64,000 bases of DNA from Flemingiibacterium sp045636265 (GCA_045636265.1 JAZTXD010000102.1:1-64000); one strand, 5' to 3'. Shown: positions 25,432 through 34,656, counted from the stretch's first letter. A program made the numbers and translations. The notes: a model not told the origin generated them from the sequence alone.

Positions 25432-27441
25432 TTATTTCGTAACCTTTACCGCTCTTGCAAACTCCGTGCCGTCCGTTGCTATCTGTGCAACCTCGATATC
25501 CTCGGGCTTGGAATTTACATCCTTAACCATAAGCGTACAGTCGTCCATGAGCAGAGTATCTTTGGCGTCTCCGTCAACTATTACCTTACTGTATTCGTTG
25601 AAGCCCAGTCCGTAGACATACAGCGAACCCGCGGAGTATTCAAATGAATCAATTATCGGATATCTTGTTCCGATAACCATATCTGTTGCTTGATGCGTGG
25701 CATCCTCGCTGTAAAGCTGCTCGTAGGTAAGGGTTTTGAGAATGTCATCGTACATCTCGCCGGTTTCAAATTCATGCTGGTGGAGCTTTGTGATATCGCC
25801 CTCTGACACACCGCAAAGCTTCTGGATATACGCCGCAAGCTGATATGTTTCAAGATCGAGGTCGAGAGAGTTTACATCTCCGTCCTCTAAAAGACCGTCG
25901 AGTGTGAGATTGGTTTTAATAATGTATTCGCTTTGGTAGAGGTTACCGCTTTCAAGCTGTTCCTCTGTAAGCGGAAGCGCGGGGAGGTGGTCGCCGTAGA
26001 ATACGAGAACGTAGGGCTCGCCAGTCTGATCCATGAGATCGCAGATGCCCTCAATGGCTTTATCCATGTCATTTATAAGGTTTGCGTAGAAGTAGTACTG
26101 ATAGTATTCCTTCGGATCCTCAAGACCGTATACGTCTATCGGATCATCAAGATTCGGGACAATATCGTCAACCTTCCAGTGAGGATAACCGCCGTGACCC
26201 TCGACGCTTACGGCGAATACGAAGTCAGGTCCTTCGGTTGAGTTGAGTGCGGAGTTTATTTCACCGATCAGAATATCGTCTGTACACCATGTAAGATAGG
26301 TGCGCTTGATGCCTGACATCATCTCAAGCGGTGTGAATGTGTCAAATCCGAGATTCGGGTATACAATGTTTCTTCCGTAGAATACACCGGTGTGGTTGTG
26401 TATTGCGTGTGTGGAGTAGTCTATTGCCTTGAAATTTGCGGCGATGCTTTCGCAGGCTCTGTTTTTGAGTACCGTGGTGTACGGGAACTCACCCAGTCCG
26501 AAGTGATCGAGATTCATACCCGTGAGAAATTCAAACTCAACGTTTGCGGTGCCGCCACCGATATGTGAAACCTGAAGAGCACCGGAGATGCACTCATCTC
26601 TGAGCTTGGAAAAGTACGGAATGGGATCTCTTGAAAATTCAACGCCTTTCACAAGCTTCGGGTCAAAGAAGGATTCAAGCTGTACAACCACAACGTTGGG
26701 GGCCTTTGACATATCAACGTATACGGGAGTGTTATCGTTATCGTCCAACTTATCCATAAACTCGTCTTTTTTATCTATTGCCTCGTCGTCAGGCTTTTCC
26801 ACGCCGTGGACGAATATGCTTCTTGTGAAGCAATATGCAAATCCCTTTTTGTCATATGATACGATAACATTCTGCGACTGTAGCGGTATTGCGGATACAA
26901 CAAGCATCATGACTGCGCACAGCACTGCCGCCGCACCGACGCTTATTAAAGATGCGGTGTAGTTCACCTTGCTCTTCGGGCATTTGATAAAGAAAATCAC
27001 GATGCCGGCTATTACAGCAACTATAGCCACGCAGATAAGTATAATGGTTGGTATAGATAAGTAGGCATCAACAACGTCGAGTGCCTCGCTCATTATAAGG
27101 AAGTCTATTGCCGAGAGGGGAGAAGGGCGGAAGCTGATGAGTACGGCGTTTGTGATACCGAGTGCCAGCCAGAGCACCGATACAAGCGTGAGCATTGCAA
27201 TGCGGCGCTTCAAGAGCAGACAGAGCATCATCGTTGCAAACAGGATGCTGAAGTTTGCAAGAAACATATGTGGCGCTGTGACGGTGTGTATAAGCGCATT
27301 AATCAGAGAATGTCTTGCACATATTTCAAGTATGAGATTGAAAATGAATGCGACTGCCGCTATTATCGGTATGGCAAATTTAAGCGGTGCATCCGTAAAC
27401 TTTTTTATAGGCGTGTATATATATTTAAAAACCTTTTGCAT
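25432..27441 (-). CDS. LtaS-like membrane phosphoglycerol/sulfatase-fold transferase
   Basis: This 669-residue protein has an N-terminal domain with five membrane helices (residues 20-185) and an extracellular alkaline-phosphatase-superfamily domain. Metal and catalytic positions resemble lipoteichoic acid synthase: VVVQLESF (Glu about 256), the nucleophile Thr in GGGTANVEFEF (about 298), VSVEGHGGYPHW, and FYGDHLPAL near residue 465. LtaS-type enzymes transfer glycerol phosphate from phosphatidylglycerol to a growing surface polymer. Related proteins modify other glycans, so the acceptor is uncertain. A C-terminal beta domain of about 130 residues follows. AAAGGA precedes the ATG, and the lipoprotein esterase gene follows closely. 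Confidence 0.85.
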   Translation of the reverse strand: MQKVFKYIYTPIKKFTDAPLKFAIPIIAAVAFIFNLILEICARHSLINALIHTVTAPHMFLANFSILFATMMLCLLLKRRIAMLTLVSVLWLALGITNAVLISFRPSPLSAIDFLIMSEALDVVDAYLSIPTIILICVAIVAVIAGIVIFFIKCPKSKVNYTASLISVGAAAVLCAVMMLVVSAIPLQSQNVIVSYDKKGFAYCFTRSIFVHGVEKPDDEAIDKKDEFMDKLDDNDNTPVYVDMSKAPNVVVVQLESFFDPKLVKGVEFSRDPIPYFSKLRDECISGALQVSHIGGGTANVEFEFLTGMNLDHFGLGEFPYTTVLKNRACESIAANFKAIDYSTHAIHNHTGVFYGRNIVYPNLGFDTFTPLEMMSGIKRTYLTWCTDDILIGEINSALNSTEGPDFVFAVSVEGHGGYPHWKVDDIVPNLDDPIDVYGLEDPKEYYQYYFYANLINDMDKAIEGICDLMDQTGEPYVLVFYGDHLPALPLTEEQLESGNLYQSEYIIKTNLTLDGLLEDGDVNSLDLDLETYQLAAYIQKLCGVSEGDITKLHQHEFETGEMYDDILKTLTYEQLYSEDATHQATDMVIGTRYPIIDSFEYSAGSLYVYGLGFNEYSKVIVDGDAKDTLLMDDCTLMVKDVNSKPEDIEVAQIATDGTEFARAVKVTK

Positions 27442-27538
27442 GGAGCTTTATTCCTTTCGCAAAATACAAGTATTCACGATAATATCATACGTGATTATAT
27501 CACAATACTGTGAATATTCATGGAACATACTTGCGATA

Positions 27539-28495
27539 TTATTTAAATTCTTCAAGAAACCATATTTTGTCGCGGTCTATACTGAAGCTCTTACCGTTCA
27601 GATAGTCAAGCGCGCCGCCGTGTTCCTTGAAACGGAATTCGAGTCTGTATGCAAAAAGCGCCTGAAATTTATAGCCGAGCTTTTTGTCGTCGCGGTTTAT
27701 GCCGTACTTGCCGTCGCCAAGAAGCGGATGACCGATAGATGAGAAGTGCGCGCGTATCTGATGCGTGCGCCCGGTGACAAGCTCGACCTCAACGAGTGAC
27801 AGATCGCGCTTTTCGTCAATTACGCGGTATTTCGTGATTATCTGCTTATAGCCCTGTCTTGGGGTGGGTATGATGTCAACAATATTGTTTGCGCTGTCCT
27901 TTTTGAGATAACCCGTGAGTGTATCCGACTTTTTCGGGAGCCTGCCATGTACTGCCGCGAGATAGAATTTTGACAGCTCGTCGTTTTTTATCTTCTCGTT
28001 CATTATGCGAAGTGCTTCGGCATTTTTTGCCGCTATTACGATACCGCCGGTGTTGCGGTCGATACGGTTGCACAGCGCCGGAGCGAAGGATTGCTCGTTT
28101 TTCGGGTCATATTCTCCCTTGCGGTATAGATACGCCTTGACGTGGCTTATGAGCGTGTTTACGTCCTCCTTGTCATCCGAGTGGACAATGAGCCCCGGAC
28201 GCTTGTCAAGTAGCATGATGTTGTCGTCCTCATACACGATATCAAGACGCGGCGTCAGCTTCATGAACGCCTCTTCTGTGGCTGTGTCAGAGAAAAATTC
28301 TTCCGCGATGAAAAGCTCCACGGAGTCGCTCTCGTTTAGGATATAGCCGATTTCCGTACGCTTGCGGTTGACCTTGATTTTTTTTGTGCGTATGGCTTTG
28401 TACATAAGCGACTTTGGGAGCGCTTTTACAGCTTTTGTAAGAAATTTGTCGAGCCGCTGTCCGGCATCGTTTTGTTTTATATAAAGAGTTCGCAT
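27539..28495 (-). CDS. RluC/RluD-family pseudouridine synthase
   Basis: This 318-residue enzyme isomerises uridine in RNA, probably 23S rRNA. An N-terminal S4 RNA-binding domain (RLDKFLTKAVKALPKSL) is followed by the catalytic domain with the active-site Asp in CNRIDRNTGGIVIAAK (about residue 148) and the later GRTHQIRAHF motif near residue 245. The motifs place it in the RluA superfamily, nearest RluC/RluD in layout, but the exact target uridines cannot be told. GGAG lies 5 nt before the ATG. It starts 19 nt after the phosphopantetheinyl transferase gene, so the two share a transcript. Confidence 0.92.
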   Translation of the reverse strand: MRTLYIKQNDAGQRLDKFLTKAVKALPKSLMYKAIRTKKIKVNRKRTEIGYILNESDSVELFIAEEFFSDTATEEAFMKLTPRLDIVYEDDNIMLLDKRPGLIVHSDDKEDVNTLISHVKAYLYRKGEYDPKNEQSFAPALCNRIDRNTGGIVIAAKNAEALRIMNEKIKNDELSKFYLAAVHGRLPKKSDTLTGYLKKDSANNIVDIIPTPRQGYKQIITKYRVIDEKRDLSLVEVELVTGRTHQIRAHFSSIGHPLLGDGKYGINRDDKKLGYKFQALFAYRLEFRFKEHGGALDYLNGKSFSIDRDKIWFLEEFK

Positions 28496-28514
28496 ATTTT
28501 CTCCAATTCCTAAA

Positions 28515-29045
28515 CTACTGTTTATCTATAGACGAAATATCCACAAGGGTGGGATGTTCGGCAACTTTTTCTTTTGAACAAACACCGATACCGTATCCGT
28601 CAAATTCAAAATATGAGTATGACATGTCGGTGTCAAACACACAAAAGCTCGAGAGGGGACATGAAAATCCCTCGCCGGTGTATTTTATATAGCTTTCCTT
28701 TTTACACCAAATCTCAAAGAAACGCTTCACAGGGGACACTTTGACATACTCGGCTTCATCCGGTGTAAAATATCGGCTTGCGATACGCAGAAGACGTTCA
28801 TCTTCGCCGTCTATTTCTTCAATATCGGCACCGATTTCAACGTCGGATATTGCCGCAAGGCATCGTCCGTTTGAGTGGGAAAGGCTTATGTGAGCAGGGA
28901 AGCCGTCAAAGTACGGTTTCCCGTTTTTGTCCTTTTTTAGTTCGGCAGAGATGCCGCATACATCAAAGAGCGCATAACGCGCAAGCTCCGCCGCCGCAGC
29001 GTGCTCGTTTTCTATAGTGCACCTGCAAATATACAGTTTTATCAT
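28515..29045 (-). CDS. 4'-phosphopantetheinyl transferase (Sfp-type, short)
   Basis: This 176-residue protein transfers phosphopantetheine from CoA to a Ser on carrier proteins. Motifs are ISLSHSNGRCLAAIS (about residues 53-67), the metal-binding GADIEEI (about 72-78) and the family signature WCKKESYIKYTGEGF (about 112-126). Sfp proteins are usually 210-240 residues; this one lacks much of the N-terminal region. No polyketide or peptide synthase is in the window, so its carrier partner is unknown. Acyl carrier protein is possible if AcpS is missing. GGAG lies 6 nt before the ATG. Confidence 0.88.
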   Translation of the reverse strand: MIKLYICRCTIENEHAAAAELARYALFDVCGISAELKKDKNGKPYFDGFPAHISLSHSNGRCLAAISDVEIGADIEEIDGEDERLLRIASRYFTPDEAEYVKVSPVKRFFEIWCKKESYIKYTGEGFSCPLSSFCVFDTDMSYSYFEFDGYGIGVCSKEKVAEHPTLVDISSIDKQ

Positions 29046-29069
29046 GCGCCGCTCCTATCACAAAATGCG

Positions 29070-29100
29070 ACAAAAGGGTGAGCACATCCGTGCTGCACCC
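29070..29100 (-). terminator. Terminator of the rnf operon
   Basis: On the minus strand a 10-bp stem (GGGTG-AGCAC against GTGCT-CACCC with one unpaired base) and an ATCC loop are followed by a T-rich stretch (TTTTGTCGCATTTTG), just after rnfB. Confidence 0.65.
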
Positions 29101-29108
29101 AATATCGG

Positions 29109-29951
29109 TTAAATATCCTTGATTTCGTGTGGCTGTATTACCGCGCTCACGCGCTGTTTTCTGTCGGACCAGATTATCTTTCTGGGGCACTTGGCAACAC
29201 AGTCGCCGCACTGCACGCATTTATCGTAGTCGATAGCGGCGACACCGCCGTTTACGTGTATAGCATCATGCTTGCAGGCTTTTTCGCAAAGGTGACAGCT
29301 TATGCAGCCAACCTCGCAGTATGTTCTCGTTACAGCGCCCTTGTCAACGGACATGCAGCCAACCCAGTGCTTTGACTCATACGGGATGAGGCGGATGATG
29401 TGCTTCGGACACGCTTCAACGCAGCGTCCGCACGCCTGACACTTTTCATAATCAACAACCGCAACTCCGTTTACAACGCTTATTGCATCGAATATGCACG
29501 CATTGATGCACGTACCAAGACCGGTACAGCCGTTAGGACAAATCTTATCGCCGCCGCTCATTTTCGAAGCGGCAAAGCAATCCTCGGCACCGTTATAAAT
29601 GTACTTTTTCTTGGCATATTCCGCGGTTCCGGAACACATAACCTGTGCGCGAAGACGTATCGGCTTTTCTGCAGGTACACCCATTATTGCGGCAAGCTTT
29701 GCAGCCAGCTCCTCGTCACCGGCAACGCACGCGGATGTTTTAGCCTCGCCGTTTGCGATAGCCTCGGCAAGTGCCGTACATCCTGCATATCCGCATCCGC
29801 CGCAGTTTGCGCCGGGCAGAAGCTCGGATATTTCAGCAACCTTTTCCTCGGTTTTCACAAAGAACACCTTTGAAGCTATTGCGAGAAGCAGACCCATAAC
29901 AGCGCCGAGGATAGCAAACCACATAACAGCGAAGAGAATGTTTTCTATCAT
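29109..29951 (-). CDS. rnfB: Rnf complex subunit RnfB (multi-cluster ferredoxin)
   Basis: RnfB (280 residues) is the ferredoxin-accepting subunit of the membrane Rnf complex, which couples reduced ferredoxin oxidation by NAD+ to Na+ or H+ export. An N-terminal membrane helix is followed by the CGGCGYAGC cluster domain (residues 35-50). Four further Cys clusters follow: CPNGC...C, CQACGRCVEACP, CISCHLCEKAC and CVQCGDCVAKCP. That is more ferredoxin clusters than the E. coli homologue and typical of the long clostridial form. It is the last gene of rnfCDGEAB. Confidence 0.96.
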   Translation of the reverse strand: MIENILFAVMWFAILGAVMGLLLAIASKVFFVKTEEKVAEISELLPGANCGGCGYAGCTALAEAIANGEAKTSACVAGDEELAAKLAAIMGVPAEKPIRLRAQVMCSGTAEYAKKKYIYNGAEDCFAASKMSGGDKICPNGCTGLGTCINACIFDAISVVNGVAVVDYEKCQACGRCVEACPKHIIRLIPYESKHWVGCMSVDKGAVTRTYCEVGCISCHLCEKACKHDAIHVNGGVAAIDYDKCVQCGDCVAKCPRKIIWSDRKQRVSAVIQPHEIKDI

Positions 29952-29981
29952 TGGTAATTCCTTTCCCGTCTTAGCGATAAA

Positions 29982-30569
29982 TCAGAACTTCATGCCGGAA
30001 AATCCGGAGAATGCCATCGCGATAAGTCCTGCGGCGATGAGTGCGATCGGTGTGCCGCGGAAGCTTTTCGGAGGTCTTGCGAGCGATATACGCACGCGAA
30101 CACCGGCGAATATTACGATAGCAAGCGTAAATCCCGCTGCCGAGGAAAATCCGTATGCAAGGGACTTCACAAAATCGTAGTCGTTCTGTATGTTGAGAAG
30201 CGCCGAACCGAGCACCGCACAGTTTGTTGTGATGAGCGGCAGGTAGATACCGAGCGCTCCGTAAAGAGCGGGAACGAACTTACGAAGAAACATTTCGATA
30301 AGCTGTACAAGAGATGCGATTATGAGTATGAACGCGATAGTTTCAAGATACTCAAGTCCGAACGGCGCGAGCATCAGATGATACACAAGCCATGTTGCCG
30401 CACTCGAGAGCGTCATGACGAACATTACCGCAAAACCCATTCCAAGCGCCGTATCCGGCTTTTCGGACACGCCGAGGAACGGACAGATTCCGAGAAATTT
30501 AACGAATATGTAGTTCTCCACAAGCACAGCCGTGAGCATGAGGAGCAAAACTTCAACTAAATAATCCAT
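29982..30569 (-). CDS. rnfA: Rnf complex subunit RnfA
   Basis: RnfA (195 residues, six membrane helices) is a membrane core subunit related to RnfE and NqrE, part of the ion and electron path with the intramembrane Fe-S site. It begins with VLLLMLTAVLVENYIFVKFLGICPFLGVS, where the Cys near residue 29 is a conserved family Cys. A second conserved segment, LPLITTNCAVLGSAL, lies near residue 110. The ATG directly abuts the rnfE stop. The sequence is fully in line with the family. Confidence 0.96.
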   Translation of the reverse strand: MDYLVEVLLLMLTAVLVENYIFVKFLGICPFLGVSEKPDTALGMGFAVMFVMTLSSAATWLVYHLMLAPFGLEYLETIAFILIIASLVQLIEMFLRKFVPALYGALGIYLPLITTNCAVLGSALLNIQNDYDFVKSLAYGFSSAAGFTLAIVIFAGVRVRISLARPPKSFRGTPIALIAAGLIAMAFSGFSGMKF

Positions 30570-31310
30570 TTACGCTTCCTCCTTTGTGCTGATCTCTGTG
30601 CCATCGTCGGTGACGCTTCCCGTTGCCGCCTGGTTTTCTGCGGCGATTTGTGCTTCTATCTCGGCGCGTTTTTCGGCTTCTTTTTTAGCCTTCTGCTTTT
30701 CTTTGATAGTTCCCATTATCTTATTCATGATTGCAATAAGACAGCCGAGCGTTAAAAATGCGCCGGACGGGAGAATAAAGATTATTGCCGGCTCATATGC
30801 CTCAGGGAGTACGGGGATTCCGGCAAAGTTTCCGGAGCCGAGAAGCTCACGTACAGCGGCAAGCAGTATCAGCGCGAGTGTGAATCCGAGTCCCATTGCA
30901 ACGCCGTCTATGGCGGAGGGAAGTACGGAATTCTTTGATGCGAAGGATTCCGCACGCGCGAGGATGATACAGTTTACAACGATAAGCGGAATGAAAAGTC
31001 CGAGGGATTTGTCAAGGTCCGGCAGATATGCTTTGATGAGAAGCTGAACCGCGGTTACAAATCCGGAGATGATTACGATATACGATGCTATTCGTATCTG
31101 CTTGGGGATGAATTTGCGAAGCAGGGATATAAACACGTTTGAACATATAAGAACTGCCGTGGTGGCAAGTCCCATGCCTATCGCGTTAGTTACCGATGTG
31201 GTAACGGCGAGCGTTGCACACATACCGAGAAGCTGCATGAATACGGGATTTTTAAAGAAAAGCCCGTCAAGCATCTGATTTTTGAAGTCTTTAGCTGTGT
31301 ACTTACTCAT
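30570..31310 (-). CDS. rnfE: Rnf complex subunit RnfE
   Basis: RnfE (246 residues) is the second of the paired membrane subunits. It has about six helices, the early LLGMCATLAVTTSVTNAIGMG segment with a conserved Cys (about residue 31) and the LIVVNCIILARAESFA motif near residue 112. A Lys/Glu/Ala-rich cytoplasmic C-terminal tail of about 45 residues follows the last helix and is longer than in many homologues. It overlaps the rnfG stop by four bases (ATGA), implying coupled translation. Confidence 0.95.
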   Translation of the reverse strand: MSKYTAKDFKNQMLDGLFFKNPVFMQLLGMCATLAVTTSVTNAIGMGLATTAVLICSNVFISLLRKFIPKQIRIASYIVIISGFVTAVQLLIKAYLPDLDKSLGLFIPLIVVNCIILARAESFASKNSVLPSAIDGVAMGLGFTLALILLAAVRELLGSGNFAGIPVLPEAYEPAIIFILPSGAFLTLGCLIAIMNKIMGTIKEKQKAKKEAEKRAEIEAQIAAENQAATGSVTDDGTEISTKEEA

Positions 31311-31861
31311 TTCGCACCCCCCTCACCGAAAACAGAGCTGTGGAGCGAAATTGCCTTTTCCACCGTGTCGCGGATTGCGTTGCTCGAAATGGTAGAGCCG
31401 GTTATAACGTCGATTCCGGATTTAATGGATTCGCTGTCCCGACCGGTGTACTGTGAAAGATGAGCAGCTTCACCGACACGGTTTCCGAGTCCGGGGGTTT
31501 CCGAATGGGAAATAAGCTTGACACCCACGACCTTGCCGCTTGAGTCAACGCCGACCATAACGGTCATCTCGCCTCCGAAGCCCATAGTGTTAAGCTCGGC
31601 GGCGTATCCGATCTTTTCGGAATCTGAATATATTTCGTAAAGCGCGGAAATGCCATCGGGGGCAGGCTCCATGGGCTCACAAAGTGTAAACTGTGTGAAG
31701 ATGGACTCGATTGCCGCATTTTTTTCTTTTGCAATATTTTCTGCGATCTTATCCTTGGTGAGCGCATTTACACAAGACAGAAGCAGTGCAGTTACCGTGC
31801 TTATTATAAGCAGCTTTACTGTAATGCCGAGGATGAATTTAACATCACTTTGCTTTTGCAA
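31307..31861 (-). CDS. rnfG: Rnf complex subunit RnfG (covalent FMN)
   Basis: RnfG (184 residues) has one N-terminal membrane helix and an extracytoplasmic FMN-binding domain. The flavin-attachment motif is clear: DVITGSTISSNA (about residues 150-161), in which the Thr after Ser is flavinylated by ApbE in homologues. MVGVDSSGKVVGVKLISHSETPGLG is the conserved FMN-binding fold segment. A GTG at 31870 would leave no spacing to GGAGG, so the TTG at 31861, 8 nt from GGAGG, is the more likely start. It overlaps the end of rnfD. No apbE gene is seen here. Confidence 0.93.
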   Translation of the reverse strand: MQKQSDVKFILGITVKLLIISTVTALLLSCVNALTKDKIAENIAKEKNAAIESIFTQFTLCEPMEPAPDGISALYEIYSDSEKIGYAAELNTMGFGGEMTVMVGVDSSGKVVGVKLISHSETPGLGNRVGEAAHLSQYTGRDSESIKSGIDVITGSTISSNAIRDTVEKAISLHSSVFGEGGAK

Positions 31862-33146
31862 TCTTTCCACCTCCGAATCTTGTGGGCTTCGTGTAGCGGT
31901 CGATGTACCACACGAGCAGGTTCATTATGAGAATAGAGAAGGACACGCCCTCGGGATAACCGCCAAAGTAGCGGATGAGTACCGTGAGCACACCGCATCC
32001 GATGCCGTATATAATGCGGCCCTTGTTGGTTATCGGGGATGTAGCGTAATCGGTTGCCATGAAAATGGCGCCGAGGAACAAGCCGCCGGAGAATATCTGC
32101 CAGAGCGCAAAATTAAGCGGATCTGTACCAAGCGGGAAGATAAACGTGAGTGCGAACACCGTTCCTATGTAAGCCACGGGAATATGCCATGTTACAACGC
32201 GTCGAACGAGCATGTACACAAAGCCTGCGGCAAGCAGAAACGCGGAAACTTCACCGATGCATCCGTTCTCATAGCCGATAATGGCATCGAATATGGTTTG
32301 GTTTGCGGGTGCTACGCCTTCGTTCAGCGAAGAAAGTGTTGTTGCGCTTGCCACAACATCGGGGGCACCGATAGCGAATGCGGAGAATTTTTCTCCCACT
32401 GCAGCAAACGTGTTCATAAACGCGGGCCACGCAAAGAGGAATACTCTTGCCGTGAGCGCGGGATTCATAAAGTTTTTGCCAAGTCCGCCAAAGAGCTGCT
32501 TAACAACGACTATTGCAAACACTGCACCCACAGCCGGAAGCCACAGCGGAACTGTTGCCGGCAGGTTGAGCGCGAGTATGATTCCCGTTACAACCGCGGA
32601 AAAGTCAAGTACGGTAACCGGCTTTTTAAGAAGCTTTTCATAAGCAAATTCCGCAAGAACCGCAAAGATAACGGAAACGAGCGTTACCGTGAGTGCGCGC
32701 CATCCGTAAATGTAGACGCCCCAGATAAGCGCCGGCATGAGCGCTATGCAAACGTCAAGCATGATAGCGCGTGTTGTGGTGTGTGTGCGGATATGCGGGG
32801 ACGGTGTTACGGTTAATAGCTCGGGATAGTCAACGCCCGGAACTTCGGGTTCTTGCTCTTCCCCTGTTTCTGCTGCTTCGTCGAGAAAAAAACTGTCTTC
32901 CCCGTCGGAGTCAAACTGTATGTCGAGGAAATCTTCTCCGGTTGAATCTGCAACCTTTGAAAGCGCTGCGGATACTTTCTTTGAAATGTCTTCATTTTCG
33001 ACAGATACGTTGCTTGCTGATTCATTGACAAGGGACGAAAGCGCTTTCTCAGCCGCTTTTTTTAAGTCGGTCTGATTAAACCCGGAAGGTTCTGTTTTTG
33101 GCTCTGTATTTTTGTTGTTAGATTTTTTTGCCATAATAACAACCAT
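31845..33146 (-). CDS. rnfD: Rnf complex subunit RnfD with acidic N-terminal extension
   Basis: RnfD is the large membrane subunit, usually 310-350 residues and here 433. The membrane core starts near residue 110 (TVTPSPHIRTHTTTRAIMLDVCIAL) and has about nine helices. The family FMN-threonine motif, usually DxxSGAT, appears as DVVASATTL near residue 290. Residues 1-105 are a charged, mostly acidic, probably disordered extension not usual for RnfD. Two in-frame ATG codons (33146, 33134) are possible, and neither has a good Shine-Dalgarno. The rest is collinear with the family. Confidence 0.93.
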   Translation of the reverse strand: MVVIMAKKSNNKNTEPKTEPSGFNQTDLKKAAEKALSSLVNESASNVSVENEDISKKVSAALSKVADSTGEDFLDIQFDSDGEDSFFLDEAAETGEEQEPEVPGVDYPELLTVTPSPHIRTHTTTRAIMLDVCIALMPALIWGVYIYGWRALTVTLVSVIFAVLAEFAYEKLLKKPVTVLDFSAVVTGIILALNLPATVPLWLPAVGAVFAIVVVKQLFGGLGKNFMNPALTARVFLFAWPAFMNTFAAVGEKFSAFAIGAPDVVASATTLSSLNEGVAPANQTIFDAIIGYENGCIGEVSAFLLAAGFVYMLVRRVVTWHIPVAYIGTVFALTFIFPLGTDPLNFALWQIFSGGLFLGAIFMATDYATSPITNKGRIIYGIGCGVLTVLIRYFGGYPEGVSFSILIMNLLVWYIDRYTKPTRFGGGKIAKAK

Positions 33147-33223
33147 AGCTTTCGCGCAGATACAACTACACCTGCAAAAGCTTCCTTTCCATGCGTGAAA
33201 ATTTATTTTCTCGCCGTATTGGC

Positions 33224-34573
33224 TTATTTGATCTTGCTTTGCTCAAGTGCCGCCTGCATTGCACGTTTTCTGTCGGCAATCTTGATCTTCGTGGCACGGA
33301 TATACTGCACGAGCGGTACATGTCCCGGACAACTGTAGGAACAGCTTCCGCATTCGATACAGCTTGATATGTTGAATTCTTCTGCCTCATCGAGCTTATT
33401 CTGCATTGAGAATGTTGCGAGATAGCTCGGCAGCAGTCGCATTGGACAGCCTCTTACACAGCGTCCGCATCTGATGCATGTGGGCGGCTGTTCGAATTTT
33501 GCTTCGAAGCCGTCGGACAGAGCGAGGAGTGCAGAAGTACCCTTTGTAACGGATGCGTTTATGTCCCACTGCGCCTTACCCATCATCGGTCCGCCGTCGA
33601 TTATCTTCTGGGGCTCGAGTACAAGACCTCCGCAGAAATCAATGAGGTCTTTATACGATGTTCCGATGGGGACATATACGTTTTGCGGATATCTTATGCA
33701 GTCGCCGTCAACCGTTACGATACGCGCGATAAGCGGCATGCCGTATGCCATCGCGTTGTAGATTGCCGCACAGGTTTCGGCGTTGAAAATACAGCATCCC
33801 ACCTCAGAGGGAAGCTTTCCCGCGGCGAGCTGTTTGCCGGTGACGGCATAGATGAGCTGACGCTCGTCGCCCTGGGGATATTTGGTCTTCAGCGTTTCCA
33901 CTCTGATAAGATTACTGCCCGTAAGCTTTGCTTTGAGTCTTCTTATTGCATCGGGCTTGTTGTCTTCCACTGCGATAATGGCAGAGCGCAGAGAAAACGC
34001 TTTCATGAGTATTTTAAGTCCGTTTATCACGGCGCTCGGATTTTCAAGCAGTAAGCGGTGGTTAGCCGTTATAAACGGCTCACATTCTGCGCAGTTGACG
34101 ATAACTGTGTCAACCTTTCCTATAGCCGAGCTGATTTTTGCATATGTGGGGAACGTTGCGCCGCCCATGCCGGATATACCAGCGGCACGGACTATTTCGA
34201 TAATCTCCTCGGTAGTTGTTTCGGCAAGACGCTTGCCCCATGGCTTTACGCTCTCGTGAAGGCGGTCCTGTCCGTCATTCTCAATTACAACGGAGCGAAT
34301 TTTGGTATCATTCGGACCGTTCTTCTCGTCAATCTTTATGACCTTACCCGAAACACTTGCGTGTACCGGGCATCCAAGCCCATTCTCAACTGTTCCGACA
34401 ACCTGTCCCTTATCAACAATATCACCCACGTTTACGCACGGAACAGCCGGCGCTCCGATGTGCTGCGACATGGGTATGGAAACGGTAGCCGGGGCGGGCA
34501 TAGCCACGACCGGACAACCGCGTGTATTTTTATATTCGTTTACATGTATACCGCCTTTGAAGGTCAGTGCCAC
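33224..34573 (-). CDS. rnfC: Rnf complex subunit RnfC (NADH/FMN, two 4Fe-4S)
   Basis: RnfC (449 residues) is the NAD+-interacting peripheral subunit. It starts MALTFKGGIHV, has the SLBB/biotin-like N-terminal domain, the FMN/NADH loop GISGMGGATFPT (about residues 130-141) and EPFITANHRLLLE. The two C-terminal ferredoxin clusters are CIRCGRCVRGCP and CIECGSCSYSCP. The GTG at 34573 is chosen because AGAGG lies 6 nt upstream and homologues begin MAL-TFKGGIH; an earlier GTG at 34582 has no spacing. It is the first gene of the operon, with a 77-nt gap to rnfD. Confidence 0.96.
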   Translation of the reverse strand: MALTFKGGIHVNEYKNTRGCPVVAMPAPATVSIPMSQHIGAPAVPCVNVGDIVDKGQVVGTVENGLGCPVHASVSGKVIKIDEKNGPNDTKIRSVVIENDGQDRLHESVKPWGKRLAETTTEEIIEIVRAAGISGMGGATFPTYAKISSAIGKVDTVIVNCAECEPFITANHRLLLENPSAVINGLKILMKAFSLRSAIIAVEDNKPDAIRRLKAKLTGSNLIRVETLKTKYPQGDERQLIYAVTGKQLAAGKLPSEVGCCIFNAETCAAIYNAMAYGMPLIARIVTVDGDCIRYPQNVYVPIGTSYKDLIDFCGGLVLEPQKIIDGGPMMGKAQWDINASVTKGTSALLALSDGFEAKFEQPPTCIRCGRCVRGCPMRLLPSYLATFSMQNKLDEAEEFNISSCIECGSCSYSCPGHVPLVQYIRATKIKIADRKRAMQAALEQSKIK

Positions 34574-34627
34574 ACGGTTCACCTCTTTTTTGAAATTGTG
34601 AATTTCGAAGAATTATATCACTATTAC

Positions 34628-34656
34628 ATTATACTATATATTTTTATATATTGCAA
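34628..34656 (-). promoter_or_regulatory. Promoter of the rnf operon
   Basis: On the minus strand TTGCAA and a perfect TATAAT are separated by a 17-nt A/T spacer, about 55 nt before rnfC. Confidence 0.75.

Noticed and set aside
31650..32816. A 388-codon plus-strand frame across rnfG and rnfD
   Set aside because: It spans two well supported minus-strand rnf genes and encodes a Cys/His/Arg-rich product typical of a shadow frame.
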